From Monoplex corrugatus (lineage: Eukaryota; Mollusca; Gastropoda; Littorinimorpha; Ranellidae), in NCBI GenBank assembly GCA_030674185.1, contig JAPXFY010000022.1, forward strand, positions 2,623,093 to 2,687,092: 64,000 nucleotides of DNA, read 5' to 3'. Each line of letters starts with the position of its first letter. The stretch's first letter is position 1. The position numbers were made by a program, and so were the translations under genes. The notes under the pieces are model-generated. The model was not told the DNA's origin. It made no database searches and worked only from the letters and a program-made list of their open reading frames with translations. Positions 44,836 through 55,706 of the stretch are shown piece after piece.

Positions 44836-47488
44836 CTCTTAAGTCCCTATACCGCCCCTCTCCGCCGCCATTTCCGCCCTTGCCAAAATCCTGAACCGCC
44901 GTTCTCCGCCGGTTGTTGGGTACACCACATTGGCATCATGTGTTGTGAAGGAAGACTCTCCTATGCGTGAAACCATGAATGGTATGTAAAATAGAAAGGT
45001 CAGAGCAGCAGTCAAGGTCGTTACATTTGCTGCATAGCGATTGGTTTAGGCAAATAAACAGAGTTTCGAGTGGAGTGGAGAACCTGTTTCGAAAATGGCA
45101 GCGGTAGACGCTTCGAGTGATAGCGATCCCGAATTTGACGCGATGATGGAATATATTCGCGACAATCCAGTGACTGTAGTGGAGGAAAACATCATTGGAA
45201 GTGATATTAGTGTGTCCAGTGTGCATACCAGCGATCTTTCTGATTGGGAGGACAGTAATAGCGGCGGACTTCTGCAGTGTTTTTGTGCTGGTGGCGATCG
45301 CGATCGTGCTCATGACTGGCATCGTGAACCCATTTCTGATCCCAAATTACGAAGGTTTAGAAGTGTTGTGGGACCAACTGAGCCTCTTCATTTGGATGCA
45401 GAGCCTATTGATTACTTTCAGCAAATTTTCACCGACGAAATGTTTGCCAGTTTTGCTGCTGAAACTAACAGATATGCACTCCAAAGAAACCGCAACTTCG
45501 AAACATCAGTGGAAGAGATGAAAGCCTACTTTGGAATTCATTTGTTGATGGGTGTTGTGAGCCTCCCAAGTTACAGGTGCTATTGGTCAATGGATCAAGT
45601 TCTACATCAGGACAGTATTGCTCAAGTTATAAGTAAAAATCGGTTTGAAGACATAGGTATCAATTTCCACCTGAACAACAGAGAAAGTAACCCCGGACAT
45701 GGAGAACCAGGGCATGACAAACTTCACTTGGTGAGAAAGGTGATTAATGATGAAACCAAGAAGAATTTCAAGAAACTGTACAATCCTCACAGGGAAGTTG
45801 CAGTCGATGAAGCTATGATCAAATTCAAAGGAAGATGTGCCTTTTTACAATATGTTCCTGCGAAGCCCCACAAATGGGGGATCAAGGCCTGGGCACTCTG
45901 TGACTCCACATCATACTATATGTGTGACTACAATATTTACACTGGCAAGGATGCATTTGAACAGAAGGGAAGGGAACCACTGGGTACTCGTGTGGTCATG
46001 ACACTTGTGAAGGATTTGAAACTGGAGGAAAAATACCACCATGTCTATTTTGACAATTACTTCACAAGTGTTGACCTTGTCCAACAGCTCCTTGCCAATG
46101 GAACCTACGCATGTGGGACTGTACGCCCGAACAGAAAGGGTCTGCCCTCTGAGATGAAGACTGTGAAACTCAAGCAGAGTGGAGACCATGTAAAGTTTCA
46201 GAAGGGAGGCATGACAGCTATGGCTTGGTGTGAGAAGAAGCGGAAAGTGTGTGTGCTGACCTCTGCAAATAAAGTTGACGACATAATGATCGACCGACCA
46301 GGAAAGCGGGGCCGGGCCAGCCAGCACGTCGATATCCCAAACCACGAGCCATCCAAGAATACACCGATCATTTCAATGCTGTTGATAAAAATGACCAGTT
46401 GCGGTCATATTATGGATCTGCCCCAAAAGCCTTCAAGTGGTGGAAATATATTCTTTGGTTTCTAGTGGACATTGGCATCATCAATTCCTACGTACTGCAC
46501 AGAGAAGCACCTGGGGGCCCCGCAAGCAACTGACTCACATGGAATTCCACCTGAGCATTGCAAAAGCACTTATAGGGAACTTCTGCTCCAGAAAAAGGCG
46601 TAGCACCATCATGAAATCACCACCACCTTTGAAAAAAGAACTCCACGAAGCTACAAAAATACAAACTGCAAGGGGAAAGCGCAACTGCCATATGTGCGAC
46701 AAAGCTGGAGTGCTGACATCTGGTGGCCAAAAAAAGCAGTCGACATTTGAATGCAAGATCTGCCAAGTGGCTCTGTGCAAGGGCAGATGTTTTGCCTTGT
46801 TTCACAACTACATCTAGAGTAGCACTGTTTCCATGGACACAAATGCCCTGTTTCTGTGACATACCTGTTTCTGTGACATACCTGTGAGAATGACTTACCT
46901 GTCGTGCTTACCTGGTTGTGACAACATGAAGAGTTCTGCATTTTATCCCTGTCTTGTCTGGATTTCAGTTTTTCATCATTCTGATAAATAATCTGTGTAC
47001 AGACTGTATTTTGATGGTAATTTGACAGTATTCTAGTTCTGGTTTGCTGAATGACATTGTGTTTCGCTTTTGGATTTACCTGTGGATTATCTGTGGGATT
47101 ACCTTGGACATCTTGATCAGGTCAGGCCACTGTTCATGCATGACCATTTTTTGTTATTATGCTAACATACTAACAGTGTTTCTTTGTTCTGTGTGCTTAT
47201 CCTACAGCCAATTTGTCCCCAACAATAATGGCACTCATTTTTCAGGTAAATTCCAGGTATTTGTTTATTTTCAAAAATTATCAATATGTCCAATCTGATA
47301 ATCAATGACATAATTAATAGTAAAACATAATCATTTTGTAACAAACAGCAAAAAACTAGATGTAACTCCCTCCCTAAACAAAAAAGTTACAGCACTTTCA
47401 AAATAGTATGCGATTTTTCAATGATTTCTGCAAAATCTTACAGGATTGAGAGAGAAACCCTTCTATTTTCCTTATAGGACATTAAGAG
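44836..47488 (+). mobile_element. Complete piggyBac element flanked by TTAA
   Basis: TTAA stands on both sides (44832-44835 and 47489-47492). The termini are CTCTTAAGTCCCTATA on the left and TATAGGACATTAAGAG on the right, inverted repeats with about two differences. The element is 2.65 kb and encodes one transposase. It is the best-delimited piggyBac in the window. Only 15 bp separate its right TTAA from the next element at 47508. Confidence 0.92.
45095..46817 (+). pseudogene. piggyBac transposase, two frameshifts near the C-terminus
   Basis: The start is MAAVDASSDSDPEFDAMMEY at the first ATG. The acidic N-terminus is followed by the DDE_Tnp_1_7 core: DYFQQIFTDEMFASFAAETN, EVAVDEAMIKFKG (D238), VYFDNYFTS (D320). 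Near 46358 the frame shifts; the third Asp is then in frame 1 (FNAVDKNDQLRSYYG) with WWKYILWFLVDIGIINSYVL. A second shift near 46515 leads to RKQLTHMEFHLSIAKALIG and the Cys-rich end CHMCDKAGVL...CKICQVALCKGRCF to the TAG at 46817. All functional motifs are present across three frames, so the copy is very young or the shifts are errors. It acts at TTAA sites in the nucleus. Confidence 0.9.
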
Positions 47489-47507
47489 TTAAAGGCAATA
47501 AAATTAG

Positions 47508-48250
47508 ACTGTTGGTCGTCATGCTTGTATGTCCGAGAACAGCGACAACTATTCACGTCAAATGTTTACACTCGATTTCGTTTTGATTCAAGCACTTGGG
47601 TCCCATTGAATGGCTATACAATATTAACTGTTGCTAAAACTTACTTACGTCTTTAATCGCGTGCATAGTGTCATCATTGGAAAAAAAAGTTGTCGTTTGA
47701 GAGCGTATGTCCGAACGTGACGACCGAATTATTGCTTGTTTTTCGACATGGGTATGCGCGGTAATTCGGAGTGATATTCCCTTCGAGACCGGAAGTGCCC
47801 GGATGTGGCGATATTGATTTTCCGCGCCTGAAGATGTCGAAGACACGTGGAGAAGGTAAGTTTCATTTTGTATGTCCATTCTTAGTTGTCTGTTGTGACA
47901 CGTGACAACCGACAGATACGTGACAACCGACAGTAACACTATGAGAGATTTTTCTTTCTGGATGAATTGAAAGCAGCCTTTTAAAACTTAACATATAGCG
48001 TACCGATAACCATTGTAAACACGCGGCAACTTTTGTGGGCGTGTCGTCTTACTTTCGTTTTAGTATTGATCGTTTCCAAGAGGACATACAAAAACTGTAT
48101 GTCCGAGGTGACAACCAAAAGTGACAGCTGACTAAATGAAAGGCGATTTCCGTGTTTTGTGCAGTTTAGGGGTGTCATGAAAGATCGAATTTCAGCTATA
48201 GACATACGTGTTTTGTATGTCCAAAGTGACAACCACCAGTTTCACTGGGT
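47508..48250. repeat. Left subterminal repeats of the transposase-OTU element
   Basis: Contains ACTGTTGGTCGTCATGC with TATGTCCGAGAACAGCGACA (47508-47550), TATGTCCATTCTTAG and GTGACAACCGACAG (47870-47932, two GACAACC copies), TATGTCCGAGGTGACAACCA (48098) and TATGTCCAAAGTGACAACCA (48218). Spacing and orientation vary. They surround the first coding mini-exon and its intron. Confidence 0.7.
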
Positions 48251-51200
48251 TAACCCTTTCACATCTATTTTGGCTTCTGAATCCAGAAGCTTAGTAGGAC
48301 TTGTCAGTGATATCACATTATCCACAGTTTTGTGGCACTCATTGGGTTATATCACAACTAAATGTGCAGTGTAGATTTATTTTCTTAGAATACTGGAGTT
48401 CACTGCAGATCATACTTCAGGGGGAAAAATCTGCAACTGATGTCATTAAACTGAATGTGGTCATTTCATGGCAATTAGGTTTCTCAGTCACAGACTGTTA
48501 TTAGTATGGAGCTAACAAATTTAAACTGAAATGAATAGTCTGATTTTCTTGTTTGATTTCTTCATGTTTGAATCCCAGAAAACCCAGCACTGCCCTCCAT
48601 AGTGAGGCGGCATCGTCTTACCTCTGATATTGTTAATACAATCAGGGTCATAAAATGTTGATGATTATCTCATAATGTATGAGTTGGTGGGTGGAGTGGT
48701 TAAGTGGATAGATAAGTGGATGTTCAATGGAACTGTTTATGTCCAAATTGTCAAATGCTTACTTCATTATGCTATCATGCGCTGTCTATTTTGTTATATT
48801 GTTAATTAGAAGCATCTGCTTCCCTCTATCTTTATACAAGATTTTTCTGTTTCTTTGGTTGTATTTTGTCTTGTTTAGTTAACCCTAGGGCCGAGTGAAA
48901 AAAAGACATGTTTATCAACTAAGCTTACCCATTATCTTGGTTAAATGAAATTTTGATTTGATTTGATTTTGATCTAATTTTTCAAGTCCAGTGCATGTTT
49001 TCACTTCTTTTCAGGACTGGGCAAACTGAGGACATCCGCTGAAGATCAAGTGAAACGGATGAAAAATGCAGACTACTGTAGGGCCTACAGGGAAAAGAAG
49101 AAGAAGGATCTAGATTATGTGGAGCAAAATAAACAGAAGTGCAAAGCCTATCGTCGTCGCCCTTTGACTGATGAACAGCTGGAGGCTAAGCGCGAGGCTT
49201 CAAGGCGGAGCTCAAAGAAATACAGGTAACTGGGCAGATTTTTTTTCCCTTTTCTCTGTCTAGTTGTTAGCATGCTGAGAAAACTATTTCAATTTTTTTT
49301 CCCTGAAACAGGGCAGCAGGGAAAAAATTATGAGGATAAAAGTAGGCATGTGTGTGTGTGTGGGGGGGGGGGGGGTGTATGTGTGTTGTTGTGTTTATGA
49401 GTGTGTGTGCAAGCGCATGCAAACGCCTAAGTATATTTTTGTCTTTGTCTGTCTGTAGTGAGTTTGAGTGTATGTCATGTATCATCATGTCACTCTGTAT
49501 TTGTTTAACCAATCAGTAAAACTTTCTGGTTTTCCTATTCAAATATAGGCTTATTCTTTACATTGGCCTTGTGATATGCACATAATTATAATTAATATAA
49601 TGGCTAGCCAGCCTTCTATTAGTTTAAAATCAAAGAAATGTAGGACTGTTGAATTTTTAAAAGGGAACTTGCGCAGAATGTCTACAGAAAAGCATACGCT
49701 CAACATTTCCCCAAACACTATGTAGGTCTAAGAAATAATTTTAAAGCTTATGGTTATCATAAGGCCTACTCAGACACATGTTGCATTACAAAAAGCAAAT
49801 TAAAAAATCTTTTTTCAATTTCTACTGATACTTAGGCTAGGCCTAATTTTTTTGATTGGTTCAGGCATTCTCACGGAATATGTTCACAACTGATTGATTA
49901 ACTTTACAAAGAGACTTCACTGAAGATTTATATTGCTGTTCACAATTTGTTCACAGAGATGCAAAGAAGTTGATGGCAGCAAAAGAAAATACTGCAACCA
50001 AAAAGTCCACTCCCAAGCCAAAGACACGAATGGCAGTACAGAGTCAGAGGGATGAGTGGAAGCAGCAGAAGAAGACACAGCGCCAAAACTGGTCTTCACA
50101 GAAGTGGAGGCGACACCGAGAAAAGTGTGCTGCATACAATCGAGAGAAGCGAAATGAAGCTCGTAAGATTTTTTTTATCCTTTAACATAATTCCAAAACA
50201 AAAAATGTTTTTTGGGGGTAGTCTGACCACCTTTATGCCATACCTGCCAACCCAGACCCTTTTATTATAATTGGCTGAAACATGTTTTCATACTTGTAAC
50301 CTTTTAATAGTTTTCCATTCCAAAGGCATACTGTTTTTAACTTGTTTGTGCAAGCTACAATGACTGCGCTTATATATGGAAGGTGCTGTGCACAGGAAGA
50401 ATTTGACATTACATTTTGTGTGTTAACCAGGCCTTGCATCTGAGATGGCTTCACAACACAAGCACAGGATGGCCCAAAAGGAAACTGAGTGTGCAGCTGA
50501 GGAGTCAGCACCACTTCACGTCACATCTTCTTCCAAGAAGGGTCTTACATCCCCTTCCCCTAGGAAGCTGAAGGCAGCCTACCAGTCCACTCTGGTTGAC
50601 CTTTGGCAAAAGAGAAACCGGGCAGCTTTGGCCAAGAAAAAACTATTATTTAGTTTGGTCGCAGAATCTGAGGGCCAAGATGTAACTAATCTTTATAAAA
50701 GAAAGAAAGAATTCACAGCCACATCTGCAGCTCGTGAATTCTTTCACGACCAAGGTATTGACGCTCCGGGAAGCGCTCAGTATCAAAAAGAACAAAACAG
50801 CAAAAAAAGATCCTCCCCAAAAGGATGAAGAGACTTCATCGACAGTTCCTGGAAAAGAACCCTTCGATGAAGTTATCTCTTCGGACTTTTTACAGGACAA
50901 GGCCGAAGCACATTCTCACATCAAGTAAACTGGCTATTCATCAGTGCTTGTGTGAGCGATGTGCTAACATTGACCTCAAACTGGATGTGCTGAACAAACA
51001 CCTCCAAGTTGAGGTCAATGGACGTGACGTTCTGTCAGACTTGAGTTTGTGCCACAATCAAAACACTGCGTGTCTTGATCGCAAGTGTAGTGATTGTGGC
51101 ACAAAAATAGTAGAAGAAAAACTTACCCTCAAAGAGGGTATAAACAGAGATTCAGCAGTGTCATGGAAGAGGTGGGAGACCGTGAAGAATGAGTCTGGGA

Positions 51201-53218
51201 AAAAAAGAAAGATGCTGGTGGATCATAATGGGACTGTTGAAAGTCTGATAAGGCAGCTCATGACTGAATTGGAAGGTTTCCCTCGACATGTTGCCAATTT
51301 CAAATGGCAGTTCATGCAGATGAAGAGCCTTCTGGCAGCTCTTCCACAGAATTGGGCTGTTGTGATCATGGACTTTGCCGAGAATTTTCAGTGCCGGTAC
51401 CAGAATGAAATTCAAAGTGTGTATTGGTCATACAATCAAATTACTGTGCACCCTTGTGTACTGCACTACAATTGTCCTGATTGTGAGGACCAAGTCACAG
51501 AGCAGCTCATTTTTCTTTCAGATGACCTGAAACATGATCCCCACTTTGTCAGGGCAGTTCAATATATGACCATCCAGCACTTGCGAGACATCATCCAGCT
51601 GGAGAAGGTTGTATTCTTCTCTGATGGATGCCCCACTCAGTATAAGAGCAAGGTGCCTTTCTACTTCCTTGCCAATGATGTTCCCGGTGTGGCAGTAGAA
51701 AGGTGCTTCTTTGGCTCTCGCCACGGGAAGAGCGAGTGTGATGCAGCTGGAGGGGTTGTTAAACGTCTACTGGAAGATGATATTATAACTGGCTCTATAA
51801 TCCAGAATGCCTCCGATGCCTACAAGCATTCAATGGAAAATTTTGTTCTTCCAGAGCAAAATGCCAAAGAGTCTTGCAGCCACCGGAAGCGTTCTTTCAT
51901 GATCATCAAACCAGCAGATGTTGACAGGTCCTTGCAGTCTTCATCTGTTCAGACTGTTCGTGGAACACGAACACTGCACAGTTTTAAGTCTGCAGGACAA
52001 AATCGACTGGCAGTTAGAAGGCTTTCCTGCTTCTGCACCTCTTGCCTGGCAGGCAAGTTTACAGAATGTCCAAATGACTTGCCCTGGGTTGAGGTAGAAG
52101 TAGACGGGCCTTCTAAAGATCCTCCGCACTCAGCTGATTTGCACTCGTATCCACCTGTGTCATCTTCCATGAACCATGCTGACTCAGAACCATGCAGAAG
52201 CCAGTACTTTGAGGATCTGCTGGCTGAAATTAACAGTTGCCAGTCCTATGCTGAATTGGAAACTGTTATTTCAGCAAGTGAGATCAAGCAGTTCCCTCTG
52301 CCAGAAACCTTGCCAAGAACTGTTGTTGATGTATCAGGGCAAATTGACAAGATGTCATTGCAATTTTGTCCAGATACATTGACAACACTTTTTCCCGTTT
52401 GGACAAAGGCAGACGGAAACTGCTTACCCAGAGCAGCTGGCATCCTCATATTTGGTAACCAAGACCAGTACCATGTTGAAATGAGATGCCGAATAATAGG
52501 TGAACTTGTGTCGAACAAAGAACTCTACATACAAGGGGTGGGTATGGGGGGCTCTGATGTTGCAGCGCAAGTTGCTGCTTTCTCAAACTGCTCCACAGTG
52601 TCTGGGACTCCACTGCCCAAGACAATACACAAAATCTTTGAAAATGAGACAATGGAGGTCAGAGGTTGTGGAGTTCCTATGGGATTGTGGCAGCTTGCTG
52701 CTCTGTCAAATCTTTTGGGTACAACAGTCTTGTCTGTTTATCCAAAGTTAGGTTGGCCTCATTATCAAGAGCTGGGGAACAGAGCACTGCTTCCCCTTGA
52801 AACAAAGCGCCAGCAGAAGGTCTCCATACTGTGGACCTCCAACAGATCCGATATGCCAGATCAGCATTGGGTGGCCAATCACTTTGTCCCCCTAATGCCA
52901 ATCACGGATGCTCCAGATGTAGAAGTGGAGGATGTGCTGAACACTGCCTTCAACAAAGAAGAAGTTGAACTGAATGACTTCTTCATTGTGGAATGGCAGG
53001 GGTCCAGTTATGTGGCTCAGGTGCATGACCTCGACCGTGAAATGCAGCTTGTGCACCTAAGTTTTATGACAAGGGCCTCAAATGGCCTGTACACCTGGCC
53101 ATCTAGAGATGATATGTCCTGGGAAAGTTTTGATGTTCTGCAGGAAAAAGTACTCCTAGAACTGAATGTTCAAGCGAGCAATCAGCGGCTCCAATTTTAC
53201 CAAATTGTCCGTGGTTAA
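47834..53218 (+). CDS. Transposase-like protein with C-terminal OTU/vertnin-like domain (4 exons, one shift)
   Basis: Exons by splice signals and frame: 47834-47855 (MSKTRGEG|GTAAGT), 49015-49225 (basic, LGKLRTSAEDQVKRMKNADY), 49957-50162 (RDAKKLMAAKENTATKK, basic coiled coil), and 50431 onward. A one-base shift in CCCCAAAAGG near 50822 links the frame ending at 50828 to the 797-aa frame 50825-53218. In that frame: KLSLRTFYRTRPKHI, Cys clusters (CLCERC, CLDRKCSDCG), then a probable RNase-H-fold core with D183 (MDFAENF), D267 (FFSDGCPTQYKSK) and D306 (GSRHGKSECDAAGG). The C-terminus holds DGNC (D530, C533) and ANHFVP (H686), the Cys/His of OTU peptidases, plus a vertnin-like LSVYP...WTSNRSD segment. 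Roles as nuclease and ubiquitin protease are inferred. AATAAA near 53541 is a likely polyA signal. Confidence 0.75.
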
Positions 53219-53579
53219 GTTTTTCCTTGCAGAAAATCCTTACATTCTCTAGTATTACTAGTGGTACAGTTTGATTTTATTCGTTTAATACATTTAACCT
53301 CTTAATTCTGGACTTTGGAATGAGTTTGAATGGGTAGGAGAGAAACAGCGGGTGTAAATAGGATATGAAAGACCAAGATGCCCTATTTGTGACTACTAGT
53401 GCATTTGATTTGTTGTGAGTCGTGACTATATTTCTGATTTATTGTGACCATATTTCTGATTTATAGTGACTTTATTTCTGATTTATTGTGATTATGTTTC
53501 TGATTTTACAAGGACTGAATTTGTACAATCTGTTGTGTGTAATAAATGTCTTAATCTGAAGAGATGATTCATGCTTTGA

Positions 53580-54165
53580 TAATTTTCATGTCCACTGCAG
53601 GTTGGTGACAACCAACAGTATATTTGCCATGTACTTCCCGTTTCATTGTGTTTGCTTCAGCATTCATCCATTTTTTAAAGCAAATGATTCATATCCACCA
53701 TCAGAATGGATTGGTATCACTAGGATGTTTTTATGAATGATTTCATAAATATTTCTGTTTTGTTTTCCTATTCTTTTTTCCTTTTGTGTATGTCCTTCGG
53801 CGGAGGGTGACAACCAACATATTGGGTTGGCTTTTCAGGTTATCTGCTATGTTTAGAACCTTTCCATGCCATTGCAAGTTTGGTGGATAACTAAATAAAT
53901 GTCATAATAACCACACACAGTGTTTCTTGCCTTCTGTTTTGAATGTAGCAGAAAAATGTTATTGGGGATCTGTTGGTTGTCACGGTGGACATATCTAACA
54001 GATAAAAAAAACACACCTAAAAATAAAAATAACAATTAAGATAAAAATTTATCACAAGAACATAACTGTTGCTTCTACATATCAATGCTGTGTTTATTCC
54101 TATGTTACACTGGGTTTTATGCTAATCTAAACAACTTTTGTATGTCCATCGTGACAACCAACAGT
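53580..54165. repeat. Right subterminal repeats of the transposase-OTU element
   Basis: ATGTCCACTGCAGGTTGGTG with ACAACCAACAGT (53589), TATGTCCTTCGGCGGAGGGT with GACAACCAACA (53789), the inverted copy TGTTGGTTGTCACGGTGGAC (53971), and TATGTCCATCGTGACAACCA with ACAGT at the end (54141-54165). 53219-53580 is the 3' untranslated region, with four near-repeats of TTTCTGATTTATTGTGA (53440-53500). Confidence 0.7.
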
Positions 54166-55706
54166 TCCTGACCATAGCATGAAAAAATGTTCTCAGGTAC
54201 AAAACTGCTGGGTGAACTATCTTCTTAAGGAGCATTTCAGGTATTCCAAACATGTGTCTTTCAGCACACACAATCTGAACATGAATGACACAGTTTGAAA
54301 AAATGCTGTTTTGAAGATTTTTGTGGGACCACCTTCTGACACATGCTCATGTGTGTGTGTGTGCTTTTCCTGATCTGCCCTTGCATGCTATCTTTCGGGT
54401 CACGGTATTGATATTTTGCCGCTTAATCTCACCTTTAATGAAGGCTTTGTCTTTTCTTTGTCTCTGACTAGTTTTACAGAGAGCATTGTTCGTGTTCGTT
54501 TTTCAGTGTTTTCGTGATAGTTTTTTTTTCGTTTTTTGTTTGTTTTTTTCGACTAGACTATGTTTTTTTTTTCTTTTACTCTGTGGAGAATTTAAGACAA
54601 AATTAATGTTGATATATGTTTTTATGGCAGGCACCTACTTATTGTTTTCCCATAACGACAAACCGTGATGTAGATTAGTTGATAACTAGTATTAGTTCTA
54701 ATTTTCATTCTCATTTGACTGACTCATTATTTTGTCAGTGTTGCACTATTGTCAGTAGTAGGCCTATACCATAATCATTACATTCGTAGGTTCTAGACTG
54801 TGGAAACAGATGCTCCAGAGACAGGATTGTGTTTGCTCTGTGTGTGTACAACTGACCTAAAACATAACCGGTGTACTGAGCCGGTGTGTGTTCGCACAGC
54901 TGAAAGCCACTCCCCTAGCTCATCAGTTTGCCCCACATTTTCCGCCATTGCTGGCCTTCTAATGGGGCCGCTGGCGCTATGAGCCACACAGCGCGCGTGT
55001 TTACTCCTCTTTACTTTTACCTCCATGGCTGGAACACATCAGGCAGCTGCACCTTGAAAGACAAAGACGATACGAGTATGTTCTATTCACATTTGTTGTG
55101 TGACAGTCATTCACTTATCTGTATTTTTACTGGAAGGTGTATGTGTGTTTATTTTTGTTTTTAGCCTTTTTTTATTTAATTTTTTTTATATTGTTGTAGG
55201 CTAGCTTTTTTTAAAAAATTTTTTTTTGTGTGTCATAGCTTTTTATGTTTTTTGTTTTTTTGCTACAGCATTTATTTCATTTAGTCATTTAGTTCTTCTT
55301 GCTACTGCATAACTTGTGATTCGTATACTGTTAATGTATGTTTGTGTGTGTGTTGTGTATTTAATTTTTGCTTATCCCCATTTTGTTTACCGTAACCTTG
55401 GGTGCTACCCTTTTTTTTCCTAAAGTTTACATTGCATAAAATTCATCTGAAGACATCAATTCGGATACAGGGTAAACTGATTTTTGCTGTAAAGGAAATG
55501 GGTGGCAGGGGAGAAAAAAAAAAAGAACGTTAGACAAGGGGTATTAGATTTTGGCACTGAGAATTGCCAGCATGGAAACAAACAAATAGAATAACTGTGC
55601 CTGATTTATATTCATAAGAACAATAAAGTGTGAATAATGCAAGAGTGTGCACTGAAGTTTTTTTTATTTTATTTTTTATTCATTTTTATCAATACTGTTG
55701 TTGCAG
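54166..55706. other. Intergenic or 5' region of the second transposase-OTU gene
   Basis: Mostly A/T-rich, with T-runs at 54520-54575 and 55160-55260. Short ORFs have no recognisable motif. The paralogue at 47.8 kb has upstream coding exons, so exons of the second gene are expected here, but I could not identify them with confidence. ATACTGTTGTTGCAG at 55692-55706 is a good splice acceptor. Confidence 0.4.

Larger units (their letters stand above)
47508..54165 (+). mobile_element. Large putative DNA transposon encoding a transposase-OTU fusion
   Basis: The left end ACTGTTGGTCGTCATG (47508) and the right end TGACAACCAACAGT (to 54165) are inverted, differing at one base in 14. Repeats of a composite motif TATGTCC-N-GTGACAACCAACAGT occur near both ends in either orientation (47537, 47870, 48217, 53588, 53787, 53967 inverted, 54140), as expected for transposase-binding sites. 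Between them lies one spliced gene for a very large protein. No target duplication was identified (left flank AAATTAG, right flank TCCTGAC), so the exact ends are provisional. The superfamily is not one I can name with confidence. Confidence 0.6.

Noticed and set aside
47501..54172. A target-site duplication for the large transposase-OTU element
   Set aside because: Flanks AAATTAG and TCCTGAC share no direct repeat, so the ends are left provisional.
54793..55026. ORF pair near 54.8-55.1 kb as a host gene
   Set aside because: Less than 80 aa, no recognisable domain, overlapping ORFs on both strands.
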